A DNA stretch of 64,000 nt from Janibacter melonis (GCF_020567375.1 NZ_JAJBZM010000001.1:975935-1039934), one strand, 5' to 3'. Shown: positions 8,003-18,243, counted from the stretch's first letter. Numbers and translations: made by a program. The notes: generated from the sequence alone by a model not told the origin.

Positions 8003-9447
8003 AGCGCAGCGGCGAGCGAGAGCTCGTCGGCGGGGGTGGCGGCGCCGCGGCGGTGACGGCACCGGTGCCCGCCGCCCGGGTCGCGGCCGAGCGGATCCGC
8101 TCACGGCGACGCCGCGGGTGGATGCGCGCGGTCGACGTCACCGTGCTCGCGCTGCTCGTCGCAGCCGACCTCGCGGTGCCCGCGTTCGCACTGGTGGCGC
8201 ACCCCGACCAGTGGCTCTCGGCGCTCGGCCTGGCGCTGGGCATCCTCGCGATCGGCAGCTGGGCGGGCCTGTACCGCAGGCGCTTCCACAACAGCGTGCT
8301 CGACGAGCTGCCGTGGATCCTCGTGGCCGGTGCGGTCGGCGTCGGGGCCGCGGCGGTGCTGCCGCTGCTCGTCGGCGAGCCCACCCCGGACCGGCTGCGG
8401 GCCGTGCTGCTCGAGCTGGCGATCGCACTGCCGCTGGGGCGCGGGCTCGTCTACGCCGGTCTGCGCTGGTGGGTCGGGGGGCACCCGGCGCGCCAGACCC
8501 GGGTGCTCGTCGTCGGCGAGGACGACAGGGCGACGCAGCTCATCGAGCGCATCGAGTCCCACCCCGGTGAGGGCGTCGTCATCGCGGGGGCGGTGGCGGA
8601 CGGCGAGCCGGCGACCCCGGAGGTCGAGGTGCTCGGCGGGGTCTCCGACCTCACCGACGTCGTGCAGCGGCGCCGGATCGACGCGGTGATCCTCACCGAC
8701 GCGAGCGCGCCGGAGTGGCGGCTCGCGCACTCGCTGCGGCGGCTGCCACGCCGGCTCAAGGTGCTCACCGTGCCGGCCGGGTACAGCCTGCGGCTGCGCG
8801 GCGGGCGGGTGAGCGACCAGCTGTGGGACATCCCGGTGCTGCCGGTGACGCCCGGTCCGCTGAGCGGGCCCGGGTGGTGGGCCAAGCGCGCCTTCGACGT
8901 CGTCGTCGCCGGCACCGCCCTGCTCGTGCTCTCGCCGCTCCTGCTTGTCGTCGCCCTCGCGGTGCGCCTCGAGATCGGGCGGGGCGTGATCTTCCGCCAG
9001 GAGCGCATCGGGCGCGACGGTCACCCCTTCGTGCTCTACAAGTTCACCTCGCTCAAGCCCACGGCCAGCCGCGAGGCGGAGACGACGTGGAGCATCGCGC
9101 ACGACGACCGGGTCGGCCCGGTCGGGCGCTTCATCCGGGCGAGCTCGATCGACGAGCTGCCGCAGCTGGTCAACGTGCTGCGCGGCGACATGAGCATCGT
9201 CGGGCCGCGACCCGAGCGGCCGCACTTCGTCGAGCAGTACGCCGACCTCTACCCCGGGTACGAGGACCGCCACCGGGTGCCGGTCGGGCTCACCGGGTAC
9301 GCGGCGGTCAACGGGCTGCGCGGCGACACCTCGATCTCCGACCGCGCCGACTTCGACAACAGCTACATCGACAACTGGTCGATGTGGGAGGACGTGAAGA
9401 TCATCGTCAGGACCGTCCGCAGCGTCATCGGTCGTCATGGTCGCTGA
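7999..9447 (+). CDS. Polyprenyl-phosphate sugar-1-phosphate transferase (priming enzyme)
   Basis: This 482-residue membrane protein probably starts repeat-unit synthesis by moving a sugar-1-phosphate onto undecaprenyl phosphate. It has four predicted N-terminal membrane helices (about 45-160), a CoA-binding-like middle domain (RVLVVGEDDRATQLIERI), and a C-terminal bacterial sugar transferase domain from about 290: KRAFDVVVAGTALLVLSPLL as the membrane entry, FRQERIGRDG, the active-site region SSIDELPQLVNVL and SIVGPRPERP. The layout is that of WbaP/CpsE-type enzymes. The start is GTG at 7999, overlapping the previous stop. Its 3' end overlaps the next gene by 11 bases. Confidence 0.92.
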   Translation: MKRSGERELVGGGGGAAAVTAPVPAARVAAERIRSRRRRGWMRAVDVTVLALLVAADLAVPAFALVAHPDQWLSALGLALGILAIGSWAGLYRRRFHNSVLDELPWILVAGAVGVGAAAVLPLLVGEPTPDRLRAVLLELAIALPLGRGLVYAGLRWWVGGHPARQTRVLVVGEDDRATQLIERIESHPGEGVVIAGAVADGEPATPEVEVLGGVSDLTDVVQRRRIDAVILTDASAPEWRLAHSLRRLPRRLKVLTVPAGYSLRLRGGRVSDQLWDIPVLPVTPGPLSGPGWWAKRAFDVVVAGTALLVLSPLLLVVALAVRLEIGRGVIFRQERIGRDGHPFVLYKFTSLKPTASREAETTWSIAHDDRVGPVGRFIRASSIDELPQLVNVLRGDMSIVGPRPERPHFVEQYADLYPGYEDRHRVPVGLTGYAAVNGLRGDTSISDRADFDNSYIDNWSMWEDVKIIVRTVRSVIGRHGR

Positions 9448-11536
9448 GGCCGCCGTGACCCCGCAGACCCAGGGCACCCGCCTGCGGGTGTGCGTCGTGC
9501 TCCCCTCGGCCACCCGTGGGGGCGCCGAGATCTGGCAGGAGCGGCTCGCCGCCGCCGGCTCGCGCGTCGACCTCGAGGTCGTCGCGCTCGCCGAGGGCGA
9601 CGCGGCCGCGCAGTGGCGCCGCCTCGGGGTGCCCGTCACCGTCGTGCCCACCGGCACCCGGGCGAAGGGGGCGGCACGCACCGTCGCGCGGGTGGCCGCC
9701 GTGCTCCGTCGCAGCCGTCCGGACCTCGTGCTCGGGCACGGGGTCAAGGCCGGGCTCGTCGCCGCAGCCGCCGGGGCGATGTCGGGGACGCGCTCGGCCT
9801 GGGTGCGCCACGACGACTCCTTCGAGGGCGGGCTCGTGCGGCTGCTCGACACGCTCGTCGACGGCCGGGTGAGCTCGGCGCAGCGGCTGACGACCGGTCG
9901 GCCTGCAGGTCTCGTCGTGCCGCCGCCGCTGCCCACCGGCACGGTGGGTCGCGCCGAGGCGACGGCGCGGCTCGGGCTCTCCGACGACGGGCTGCTCCGG
10001 GTCGCGATGGCGACCCGGCTCGCGCCGTACAAGGGGGTCGACGACGCGATCCGGGCGCTCGCGCAGGTCGACGGGTGGGCGCTGCACGTCTACGGGGTGG
10101 CCGACGCGGCCTACCCGGGCGAGCGCGGGCGACTCGTCGCTCTCGCGGAGCGCCTCGGGGTCGCCGGGCGGGTGCACCTGCACGACCCGGTCGACGGCGT
10201 CGGCTCGCTGCTCGCCGCGCACGACGCGCTGGCGGTGCTCACCCGCGCCGACCGCGACGCCCGGGTGACGGGCGAGTCGCACAGCATGGCGGCGCACGAA
10301 GCGCTCGCGTGCGGGGTGCCGGTCGTCGCGACCCCGCCGCTGGAGCAGACGCTCGGCGAGGGCTGCCTCGCCGTGCCCGCCGGCGACCCGGCGGCCGTGG
10401 CCGCCGCGCTCGTCGGGCTCACCGACGCCGCCGTCCGCGCTCGGGTCGCCGCCGCCGGTCGGGAGGTCGTCGCGGGCGAGGACCCGCACGCCGCTGCCGC
10501 GGCTCTCGAGCGCCACCTGGCGGAGGTCGCCCTTCGCCCCGGCGCGGGTCGCACCGACGGTCCCCCGGTCTCCGTCATCACCACCGTCCTTGGCGAGGCC
10601 GAGGGGCTGGGCACCCTCCTGCGCCAGCTGCGCCCCCAGCTCGGCCCCGACGACGAGGTCGTCGTCGTCGACGGCGGGTCGCGCGACACGACCGTCGACG
10701 TCGCCCGGACGCACGCGCAGGAGGACCCGCGGGTCACCGTCGTCGTCGCGCCGGGCGCGGGCATCTCGGCCGGGCGCAACATCGGCATCGGGCGTGCCCG
10801 GCACGACCTCGTCGCGTGCACCGACGTCGGATGCGAGCCGGCGACGGGGTGGCTGAGCTCCCTTCGCCGAGCGGCCGCGGACCACCCGGGTGCGCTGCTC
10901 ACCGGGGTCTACGACGTCACCGCGACGACGCCGCTGCAGCGTGCGCTCGCCGTCACCGGGTACCCCGTCGTCGAGGAGTCGACGCACCCGACGCCGCTCA
11001 CGCGGCTGCACGGGCGGCTCTTCGGGCGCGCCTTCGACCCGACGATGCCGACCGGGCGCTCGATGGCGCTGCACCGGGACGCGTGGCGCGAGGTCGGCGG
11101 CTTCCCCGAGCACCTCGCGACCGGTGAGGACGTGACCTTCGGTCGCGCGGTCGCGCAGCGCCGGCCGGCGGTGCTCGTCACCGACGCGCTCGTCACGTGG
11201 GAGCAGCGCCCGACCCTGCGCAGCACGCTGCGGATGTACTACCGCTACGGGCAGGGGTCGGGGCACTCGCGCGACGCGCTGCTCCTCGCCCGCGACGCGG
11301 TCCGCGCCCTCGCCTACCCGGTCGGGGTCGCGCTCGTCGCGCGCGGTGGTGCCGCGCGGGGGCTCGCGCTGGCCGCCGGCGCGCTCTACCTCAGCGTCCC
11401 CGCCCTGCGCGCGGCCCGCGGGCCGCAGCCGGTGCGCACCACCCTGCTCGTCGCGCCGGTGAGCGCGCTGCGCGACGGGGCGAAGGTCCTCGGCGCGGTC
11501 GACGGCCTGCGCCACCCCCCGGACGGGGACACGTGA
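9437..11536 (+). CDS. Two-domain glycosyltransferase, GT4 fused to GT2
   Basis: A 699-residue fusion that could add two sugars of the repeat unit. The N-terminal GT-B fold (about 15-370) has the GT4 pattern: LPSATRGGAE near the start, ATRLAPYKGVDDAI in the middle and HEALACGVPVVAT as the donor-site region. The C-terminal GT-A fold (about 380-620) has the GT2 pattern: PVSVITTVLGE, VVVDGGSRDTT, AGRNIGIGRA, a TDVG segment in place of the usual DxD, and GEDVTFGRA. The tail has hydrophobic segments that may anchor it to the membrane. In most clusters these are separate genes. The gene overlaps both neighbours (11 bases upstream, GTGA downstream). Confidence 0.88.
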   Translation: MVAEAAVTPQTQGTRLRVCVVLPSATRGGAEIWQERLAAAGSRVDLEVVALAEGDAAAQWRRLGVPVTVVPTGTRAKGAARTVARVAAVLRRSRPDLVLGHGVKAGLVAAAAGAMSGTRSAWVRHDDSFEGGLVRLLDTLVDGRVSSAQRLTTGRPAGLVVPPPLPTGTVGRAEATARLGLSDDGLLRVAMATRLAPYKGVDDAIRALAQVDGWALHVYGVADAAYPGERGRLVALAERLGVAGRVHLHDPVDGVGSLLAAHDALAVLTRADRDARVTGESHSMAAHEALACGVPVVATPPLEQTLGEGCLAVPAGDPAAVAAALVGLTDAAVRARVAAAGREVVAGEDPHAAAAALERHLAEVALRPGAGRTDGPPVSVITTVLGEAEGLGTLLRQLRPQLGPDDEVVVVDGGSRDTTVDVARTHAQEDPRVTVVVAPGAGISAGRNIGIGRARHDLVACTDVGCEPATGWLSSLRRAAADHPGALLTGVYDVTATTPLQRALAVTGYPVVEESTHPTPLTRLHGRLFGRAFDPTMPTGRSMALHRDAWREVGGFPEHLATGEDVTFGRAVAQRRPAVLVTDALVTWEQRPTLRSTLRMYYRYGQGSGHSRDALLLARDAVRALAYPVGVALVARGGAARGLALAAGALYLSVPALRAARGPQPVRTTLLVAPVSALRDGAKVLGAVDGLRHPPDGDT

Positions 11537-12972
11537 CCCGACAGGCAGAGGCACGTCGGATGACCCGGGCCGCCGTGACGCTCAGCGTCGGCGAGGTGCT
11601 CGGCAAGCTGGCGACCCTGCTCATGCTCGGGCTGCTCGCCCGGGCGCTCGGGGTGGCCGACTTCGGTGCCTTCTCCTTCGGGCTAGGTCTCGGGCTGCTC
11701 CTCGCGTCGGCGACGACGCTCGGGCTCGACCAGCGTCTCGTCCAGCTGACGGGCGGCGACCCGCAGAGCCTGTCGGCGCGGCTGTCCTCGCTGCTCGCCG
11801 TGCGGCTCTCGCTCGCGGCGGCGGTCGTCGTGCTGAGCGCGGCCGTGCTGCCGCTCGCCGTCGCCGACGACGTGCGCTGGCACGTCACCCTCGCCCTCGT
11901 CGCGGCGGCGTGCTGCGACGGCGTGACCGAGGCCTTCCGCTCGGCGGCCAGCGCTCGGCACGTGCAGGGCGGTCCGGCGGTGGTCCTCGTCGTCCAGCGC
12001 TTCCTCGCGCTCGGGCTCGTCGTCGCCGCGGTCGAGCTCGGCGGGGGCATCACCGGGGCGGCGCTGGGCTACCTCGCGGCGTCGGTCGTCGGCATGGTGC
12101 TCATGGCGCTCGTCGCGCGGGTGCGGGCCGACGTGCGGCCGTCGCCCGCGGCCGTAACGCGGGGGCACGTGCGCGACTACGTCGTCGCGGTGCGGGTGAC
12201 CGGGCTCAACGACCTCGTCTCGATGGCGCTCTTCCGCATCGACGTCGTCATCATCGCGTGGCTCGCGGGCACAGTCGCCGTCGGCTACTACACGGCGGCC
12301 TACCGCCTGCTCGAGACCGTGCTCTTCATCAGCTGGTCGGTCGCGCGGGTCATCCTGCCGGCCCTGGCCGACACCTCGCTGCGGGCGGTCGAGCGCTCGC
12401 GGACGGTCGCGACGGCGCTCGTCGTCGTCACCGCGGTGTACCTGCCGTACACCGCGCTGCTGCTCACCCGGGGCGAGGAGCTCGTCGCGCTGCTCTTCGG
12501 CGAAGACTTCGGGTCGCGGGCGATCATCCTGTGGCTCGCCCCGGCACCGCTCTTCTTCGGGGTCGCGCAGGTGGCGCTCATCGCGCTCCTCGCGCTGCGC
12601 CCGGACCCGGCCGTGCTGCTCGCGAGCACACTCGCCCTCGCGACGAACGTCGCGCTCGACGTCGCGCTCATCCCCCTCTACGGACCGGCGGCGGCCGCGG
12701 CGGCGACGACCGCGGCGTACGCCGTGCAGGCGGTCGTCGTCGTCATCGCACTGCGCCGACGGGTGGCGCCGGTGCACGTGCGGCGGGCGCTCGTCGTGTG
12801 CACCGGGGCGGCCGTCGTCGCCGGCGCGACGATGCTGCTCCCGGTGCACGTCGTGCTCGCCGCGCTCGTCGGCGGGGTCGTCTACGTCGGGCTGTGGTGG
12901 CTGGCGAGCCGGCGCTGGGACCGGCCGACCCACGACCTCGTGCGCTCCGTGCTCACGTCGGGGGCGTCATGA
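11533..12972 (+). CDS. Wzx-type polysaccharide flippase (MOP superfamily)
   Basis: A 479-residue integral membrane protein made up almost wholly of about twelve to fourteen hydrophobic helices, with the family pattern near the N-terminus (SVGEVLGKLATLLMLGLLAR, then DFGAFSFGLG) and a central VTGLNDLVSMALFRIDVVII stretch. Such proteins flip lipid-linked repeat units across the membrane. The GTG at 11533 overlaps the upstream stop; the ATG at 11560 is an alternative. Its stop overlaps the polymerase start (ATGA). Its position between the glycosyltransferase and the polymerase supports the Wzx role. Confidence 0.88.
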   Translation: MTRQAEARRMTRAAVTLSVGEVLGKLATLLMLGLLARALGVADFGAFSFGLGLGLLLASATTLGLDQRLVQLTGGDPQSLSARLSSLLAVRLSLAAAVVVLSAAVLPLAVADDVRWHVTLALVAAACCDGVTEAFRSAASARHVQGGPAVVLVVQRFLALGLVVAAVELGGGITGAALGYLAASVVGMVLMALVARVRADVRPSPAAVTRGHVRDYVVAVRVTGLNDLVSMALFRIDVVIIAWLAGTVAVGYYTAAYRLLETVLFISWSVARVILPALADTSLRAVERSRTVATALVVVTAVYLPYTALLLTRGEELVALLFGEDFGSRAIILWLAPAPLFFGVAQVALIALLALRPDPAVLLASTLALATNVALDVALIPLYGPAAAAAATTAAYAVQAVVVVIALRRRVAPVHVRRALVVCTGAAVVAGATMLLPVHVVLAALVGGVVYVGLWWLASRRWDRPTHDLVRSVLTSGAS

Positions 12973-14933
12973 GCACCGTGGCGACGCGTCCGGCAGAGGT
13001 GGCCGGGGCCGGCGCGACGTCGCAGGGCTCGGTGGCCGGGGGTGGTCGCGAGGTGCCGACCGACCGGGCCACCGGTGCACCCGGTGCCGTCGGCCCGGCG
13101 GCGCCGTACGCCCTGCCCGACGCCATCACCGCCTCGCTCGTCGTCCTCGCTCTCGGCGCCCCATGGGCGCCGGGCCTCGTCCTGCCGGTCAGCCTGCTCG
13201 TCGCGGTCCTCTGGGGGCTGCGCGTCGTCGACACACGGCGGCTCGCCCTGCCGCCTCTCGTCGTCGTCGCCGCGGGCATCCCCCTCGCCCAGGCCGCCGC
13301 CCTGCCCACCGCCGTCGACCCGGTGCGCTCGGCCGTGCTCACGGTGGCGAGCGCCCTCGGGTGGGCGTGCGCCGCGGCCCTGGCGACCCTGACCCCGCGC
13401 CGGCGCGCGGCGGTGCTCGGCTCACTCGTCGTCTCGCTCCTCGTCGTAAGCGCCCAGGCGACCACGGACCTCGGCGGGCTGACCAGCCGGGCCGGCGGGT
13501 CCGTCGTCGACGGCCGGGCGCAGGGCCCCTTCGCCCAGCCCAACGAGCTCGGTGCCTACGTCGTGCTGCTGCTGCCCGTGTGCGTCGCCCTCGCCGCGCG
13601 CCCGCGCAGCCGGGCCGCCCGCGCGCTCCTCGGCCTGGCCGTCGTGCCGGTGCTCGCCGCGCTCGCGCTCAGCCTGTCGCGCGGGGCGTGGATGGGCGCT
13701 GCGGCCGCGACCGCCGTGCTCGTCCTCGTGCTCCCCCGGCTCGTGCCCGCCGTCGCCATCGCCCTCGGCGGGGTGAGCACGGTCGTGCTCGGTCTCGCGC
13801 TGCTCGGCACGACCGGACCAGCGGCGGTCGTCCTGTCGCGCATCGGCTCGCTCGGCGACCCGTCGCGCTCCCCCGACGACCACCGCCCGCAGATCTGGGA
13901 GCTGGCCCTCGACGCCGCGGCGCACCGACCCGTGACCGGGGTCGGGGCCGGCGGGCTCGAGACCTGGGCGACGCGCACCGACTCCGCCCTCACCCTCGAG
14001 ACCCCGCTGCACGCGCACAACCTCGTGCTCACCGTGCTCAGCGAGACCGGCGCCGTCGGCGCCCTCGTCCTCGTCGCCCTCGCCCTCGTGCTCCTGCACG
14101 GGCTCTGGCGCGCCGCCACGAGCACCACCTCGTGGCTCGTGGCCGCACCGCTCGCCGGTCTCGCCGGCGCCGCCGTCCACGGCCTCATCGACATGCCGTG
14201 GCGCAACCCCGGCCTCACCGCGACCGCCTGGCTCCTCGCCGGCGCCGCGGCCCACATCCACCGACCCCTTCGACCTCGAGCTGAGAGGCCCACCGTGACC
14301 CCCAGGACCACGCGCGCCCACGACCAGGCCGCGACCACCGACCGTGCCCCCGAGCGGGCCGTCGACCGCACCCCCGAGCAGGTCGTCGACCCCACCCCGG
14401 TCCGGCGGCGCCGGGCCTGGCCGCTGCCGACCGTGCTCGCGGTCCTCGCCTCCGCCGCGCTGGTCGCCGGTCTGTACTACCTGCCGACCCAGCACGAGGC
14501 GACCGCCGTCGTCGGGCTGCGCAGCGAGGCGGCGAGCGAGGGCCAGGCGACGACCGGGCCCGACGAGCTCAAGCTCATCGCCCAGCAGTACTCGGTCGCC
14601 CTGTCCGACGAGGCCGCGGTCGACGAGCTCGTCGACGAGCTCGGCATCCCCGCGACGAGCACCGCCGAGGCGACGGTCGACCCGGAGACGACGACCGTGC
14701 GCATCGCCGCCCGCTCGGACGACCCGCAGGAGGCGAGCGACCTCGCCGACCGGATCGCGCGCAGCGCAGAGGCCCGGGCCGACGAGGACCCGCAGGTCGT
14801 CGCGACGACGCTGTCGACGGCCAGCCCCGACCACACCCGGGTGACCCCGCCGAAGCCGCTGCTCCTCGCGTGCGGGCTGTCGGCGATCCTCGTGCTCGCC
14901 GTCGGGCTGTGGCTGCTGCGGCGGCAGCGATGA
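12969..14933 (+). CDS. Wzy-like polymerase/ligase fused to a Wzz-like chain-length domain
   Basis: A 654-residue membrane protein with two parts. Residues about 40-435 are polytopic and carry an O-antigen ligase/Wzy_C signature: NELGAYVVLLLPV, SLSRGAWMGA, a large outer loop with GVGAGGLETWA and HAHNLVLTVLSETG, and a final helix cluster. A charged Arg/Asp/Glu-rich linker (about 440-480) leads to a second part with the topology of a polysaccharide co-polymerase: one helix (WPLPTVLAVLASAALVAGLY), about 130 outward-facing residues beginning HEATAVVGL with an alpha-helical middle (DEAAVDELVDELG), and a last helix (LLLACGLSAILVLAVGLWLL) ending in RRQR. No tyrosine kinase domain is attached. Wzy and Wzz are normally separate proteins. 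Start ATG at 12969 by ATGA overlap. Confidence 0.82.
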   Translation: MSTVATRPAEVAGAGATSQGSVAGGGREVPTDRATGAPGAVGPAAPYALPDAITASLVVLALGAPWAPGLVLPVSLLVAVLWGLRVVDTRRLALPPLVVVAAGIPLAQAAALPTAVDPVRSAVLTVASALGWACAAALATLTPRRRAAVLGSLVVSLLVVSAQATTDLGGLTSRAGGSVVDGRAQGPFAQPNELGAYVVLLLPVCVALAARPRSRAARALLGLAVVPVLAALALSLSRGAWMGAAAATAVLVLVLPRLVPAVAIALGGVSTVVLGLALLGTTGPAAVVLSRIGSLGDPSRSPDDHRPQIWELALDAAAHRPVTGVGAGGLETWATRTDSALTLETPLHAHNLVLTVLSETGAVGALVLVALALVLLHGLWRAATSTTSWLVAAPLAGLAGAAVHGLIDMPWRNPGLTATAWLLAGAAAHIHRPLRPRAERPTVTPRTTRAHDQAATTDRAPERAVDRTPEQVVDPTPVRRRRAWPLPTVLAVLASAALVAGLYYLPTQHEATAVVGLRSEAASEGQATTGPDELKLIAQQYSVALSDEAAVDELVDELGIPATSTAEATVDPETTTVRIAARSDDPQEASDLADRIARSAEARADEDPQVVATTLSTASPDHTRVTPPKPLLLACGLSAILVLAVGLWLLRRQR

Positions 14934-15700
14934 GCGGGCGCACGCCGCTGGTGCTCATGTACCACGGCATCGGCGAGGTCCCTGCGGCGTCGGACCCGGA
15001 CAACCTCTACGTGCCCGAGGCGGCCTTCGCCGCCCAGCTCGACCACCTCGCCGCGCGCGGGTGGACGGTGCTCGACGAGGCCGGCTACCTCTCGGCGCTC
15101 GACGGCGCGCCGACCCCGCGGCGCTCGGTGCTCATCACCTTCGACGACGGCTACGTCTCCGTGCTCGAGCGGGCCGCGCCACAGCTCGCACGACGCGGCA
15201 TGAGCGCGATCTGCTACGTCTCGCCGGGGCTCGACGGGCAGGCGCCGCTGCCCGGGATGCCGCCGGAGTCACGCCTCATGACGGCCGCCCAGATGCGCGA
15301 GCTGTCCGCGGCCGGTGTCGCGCTCGGGTGCCACGGCTGGGCGCACGAGTCGATGCCGGGCATGAGCACCGAGCAGCTCGAGCAGTGCACGGTCCGTGCT
15401 CGCGACGAGCTGCACTCGCTCGTCGGCGAGCGTGTCGCGACCTTCGCCTACCCCTACGGCCACCACGACCAGGCGGCCCGCGAGGCCGTCGCCGCCGCGG
15501 GCTTCGCGTGCGCGCTGGCGACGTACGACGGCGCGGGGCGCCTCGCGATCCCCCGCGTCGACATCAACGCCACGGACACCGCGCGGACCTTCGAGCTCAA
15601 GCTGAGCCGGGTCTACCCGCTCGCCCGGCGGGCGCTCGGCTCCGCACCCGCGGTGCGCCGCGCCGCGCACCGCGTCCTCGGCCACGCGGCGAGGTCGTGA
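14930..15700 (+). CDS. Polysaccharide deacetylase (NodB-type, CE4)
   Basis: A 256-residue enzyme that would remove N- or O-acetyl groups from the exopolysaccharide or its precursor. NodB-fold motifs are present: LMYHGIG near the N-terminus, motif 1 TFDDGY (Asp72-Asp73), motif 2 GCHGWAHE (His135 and His139 as metal ligands, a variant of SHTxxH), and the AYPYGHHD segment of motif 3. There is no signal peptide or membrane helix, so it may act inside the cell or leave by an unknown route. The ATG at 14930 overlaps the stop of the Wzy-Wzz gene, and its stop overlaps the next ATG by one base. Confidence 0.9.
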   Translation: MSGRTPLVLMYHGIGEVPAASDPDNLYVPEAAFAAQLDHLAARGWTVLDEAGYLSALDGAPTPRRSVLITFDDGYVSVLERAAPQLARRGMSAICYVSPGLDGQAPLPGMPPESRLMTAAQMRELSAAGVALGCHGWAHESMPGMSTEQLEQCTVRARDELHSLVGERVATFAYPYGHHDQAAREAVAAAGFACALATYDGAGRLAIPRVDINATDTARTFELKLSRVYPLARRALGSAPAVRRAAHRVLGHAARS

Positions 15701-16719
15701 TGCGCCGGATCCTCCACGTCACCGACTGCTACAGCACCGGCGTCGGGCGGGCCATCGACACCGTCGTGTCGCTGACGCCCGAGCACGAGCACCACCTGCT
15801 GTGGGCCGGCGAGGACGACCCGAGCGGGGTCGGCTTCGCGAGCACGCGCCCACTCCCCCGCGGGCTGCCCCAGCGGGTGCGGGCGGTGCGCGAGAGCGTC
15901 GCGCGGACCGGCAGCGACATCGTCCACGCGCACTCGAGCCGGGCCGGGGTCTACGCCCGCCTCACCGGTCTCGACGCCCGCGTGCTCTACCAGCCGCACG
16001 CCTACAAGCTGCTCGACCCTGCGTTGCCCGCCCCCGCCCGGGCCGCCGTCTCGCTCGTCGAGCGCGCGCTGGGCCCCCGTACCGACACGGTCGTCGTGCT
16101 CTCCGAGGAGGAGCGGGCCCTCGCCGCGCGGCTCACCCCGTCGGCCGCGCACGTGCTCGTGCCCAACGTGCCGAGCATCGCCCGGCCGGCCCCGGTCGTC
16201 ACCGATCCCGAGCGCGCCGGACCTCCGCCGCGCACGGTCGTCATGTCCGGGCGGGTCAGCGCGCAGAAGGACCCCGAGTACCTCGTCGCCGTCGCCACCC
16301 GGCTGCGCGAGCTCGACCCCGGGGTGTCGGTGCGCTGGCTCGGGAGCCCCGACGACGCGCGGCTGGCCGCCCGGCTGCGGGCAGCCGGGGTCGAGGTCAC
16401 CGGGTGGCTCACGGCCGACGAGCTGACCGCCGCGCTGCGCGCCGCCGGGGTGTACCTGCACAGCGCCGCGTACGAGGGCTTCCCGCTCAGCGTGCTCGAC
16501 GCCGCCGCGTGCGGCCTGCCGGTGCTCGTGCGCGACATCTCGGCCTTCGCCGGGACGCCGCTCGTGCGGGTCGCCGGGCCCGAGGACGCGACGACGCGGG
16601 TGCTCGAGGTGCTGCGCGGCGGCGAGGCGTGGCAGGCCGCGACGGCCGGTGGCCGCGACCTCCTCGCGTCGATGGACCCCGCCGTGCAGCGGGCGCGTCT
16701 CACCGATCTCTACGGCTGA
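15700..16719 (+). CDS. Glycosyltransferase family 4
   Basis: A 339-residue GT-B glycosyltransferase, last gene of the exopolysaccharide operon. The N-terminal half begins RRILHVTDCYSTGVGRAID and includes VHAHSSRAGVYARL; the C-terminal half has the nucleotide-sugar site pattern: VVMSGRVSAQKDPEYLV, VEVTGWLTADEL and a YEGFPLSVLDAAACGLPVLV block with the EGFPLS motif of the GT4 family. Donor and acceptor cannot be told. The ATG at 15700 shares its first base with the upstream stop; a GTG at 15697 is in frame too. The operon ends here, before repeats and a damaged terminator. Confidence 0.9.
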   Translation: MRRILHVTDCYSTGVGRAIDTVVSLTPEHEHHLLWAGEDDPSGVGFASTRPLPRGLPQRVRAVRESVARTGSDIVHAHSSRAGVYARLTGLDARVLYQPHAYKLLDPALPAPARAAVSLVERALGPRTDTVVVLSEEERALAARLTPSAAHVLVPNVPSIARPAPVVTDPERAGPPPRTVVMSGRVSAQKDPEYLVAVATRLRELDPGVSVRWLGSPDDARLAARLRAAGVEVTGWLTADELTAALRAAGVYLHSAAYEGFPLSVLDAAACGLPVLVRDISAFAGTPLVRVAGPEDATTRVLEVLRGGEAWQAATAGGRDLLASMDPAVQRARLTDLYG

Positions 16720-16732
16720 GGGGGCGCCCTTC

Positions 16733-16808
16733 GAGGCTCGCTGGCGCTCGCACCTCAGGGAGCAAAGGGGTCGGCTCGCTGGCGCTCGCACCTCAGGGAG
16801 CGAAGGGG
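16733..16808. repeat. Two tandem copies of the dispersed palindromic repeat
   Basis: GGCTCGCTGGCGCTCGCACC followed by TCAGGGAGC occurs at 16735-16763 and again at 16773-16801, the first preceded by TTCGA. Each contains the GCGCTCGCACCTC half of the family seen at 47.5 kb. It lies directly after the last EPS gene. Confidence 0.8.
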
Positions 16809-16879
16809 GGGGGGGCGGGGGGGCGCCCCCCCCCCCCCCCGTGGGGGGGGGGGGGGGGGCCCCCGCCCCCCCCCCCTTC
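16803..16879. other. G/C homopolymer stretch at a terminator position, probably mis-assembled
   Basis: CGAAGG at 16801-16806 opens a run made almost only of long G and C tracts and CCTTCG near 16875-16880 closes it. The flanking CGAAGGGG/CCCCTTCG halves match clean hairpin terminators elsewhere in this window (23159-23202). It sits between convergent genes, where a terminator is expected. The interior looks like noise rather than true sequence. Confidence 0.7.
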
Positions 16880-16894
16880 GACGTCTCGTGGCTG

Positions 16895-18055
<1,161 letters not shown>

Positions 18056-18243
18056 GCGAGCGATCCTCGCACAGGGGGCGAAGGGGTGGGCAGGCCGTCC
18101 AGGCGTGGTGTCGGCCTCATCTGCCGCCCTGGACCATGCGCCGCGAACCGTCCGTCCGGGTCATGCCGGGGAGCCTCCGGCGGGCCTACCCTGCTCCCCT
18201 GAGCCGCGCCACCGGCTCACCCTTCGCGCCACCCGAGGTCGAC

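Noticed and set aside
16803-16879. G-quadruplex regulatory element
   Set aside because: Runs are too long and irregular, and the same pattern recurs at another terminator site, so an artefact is more likely.
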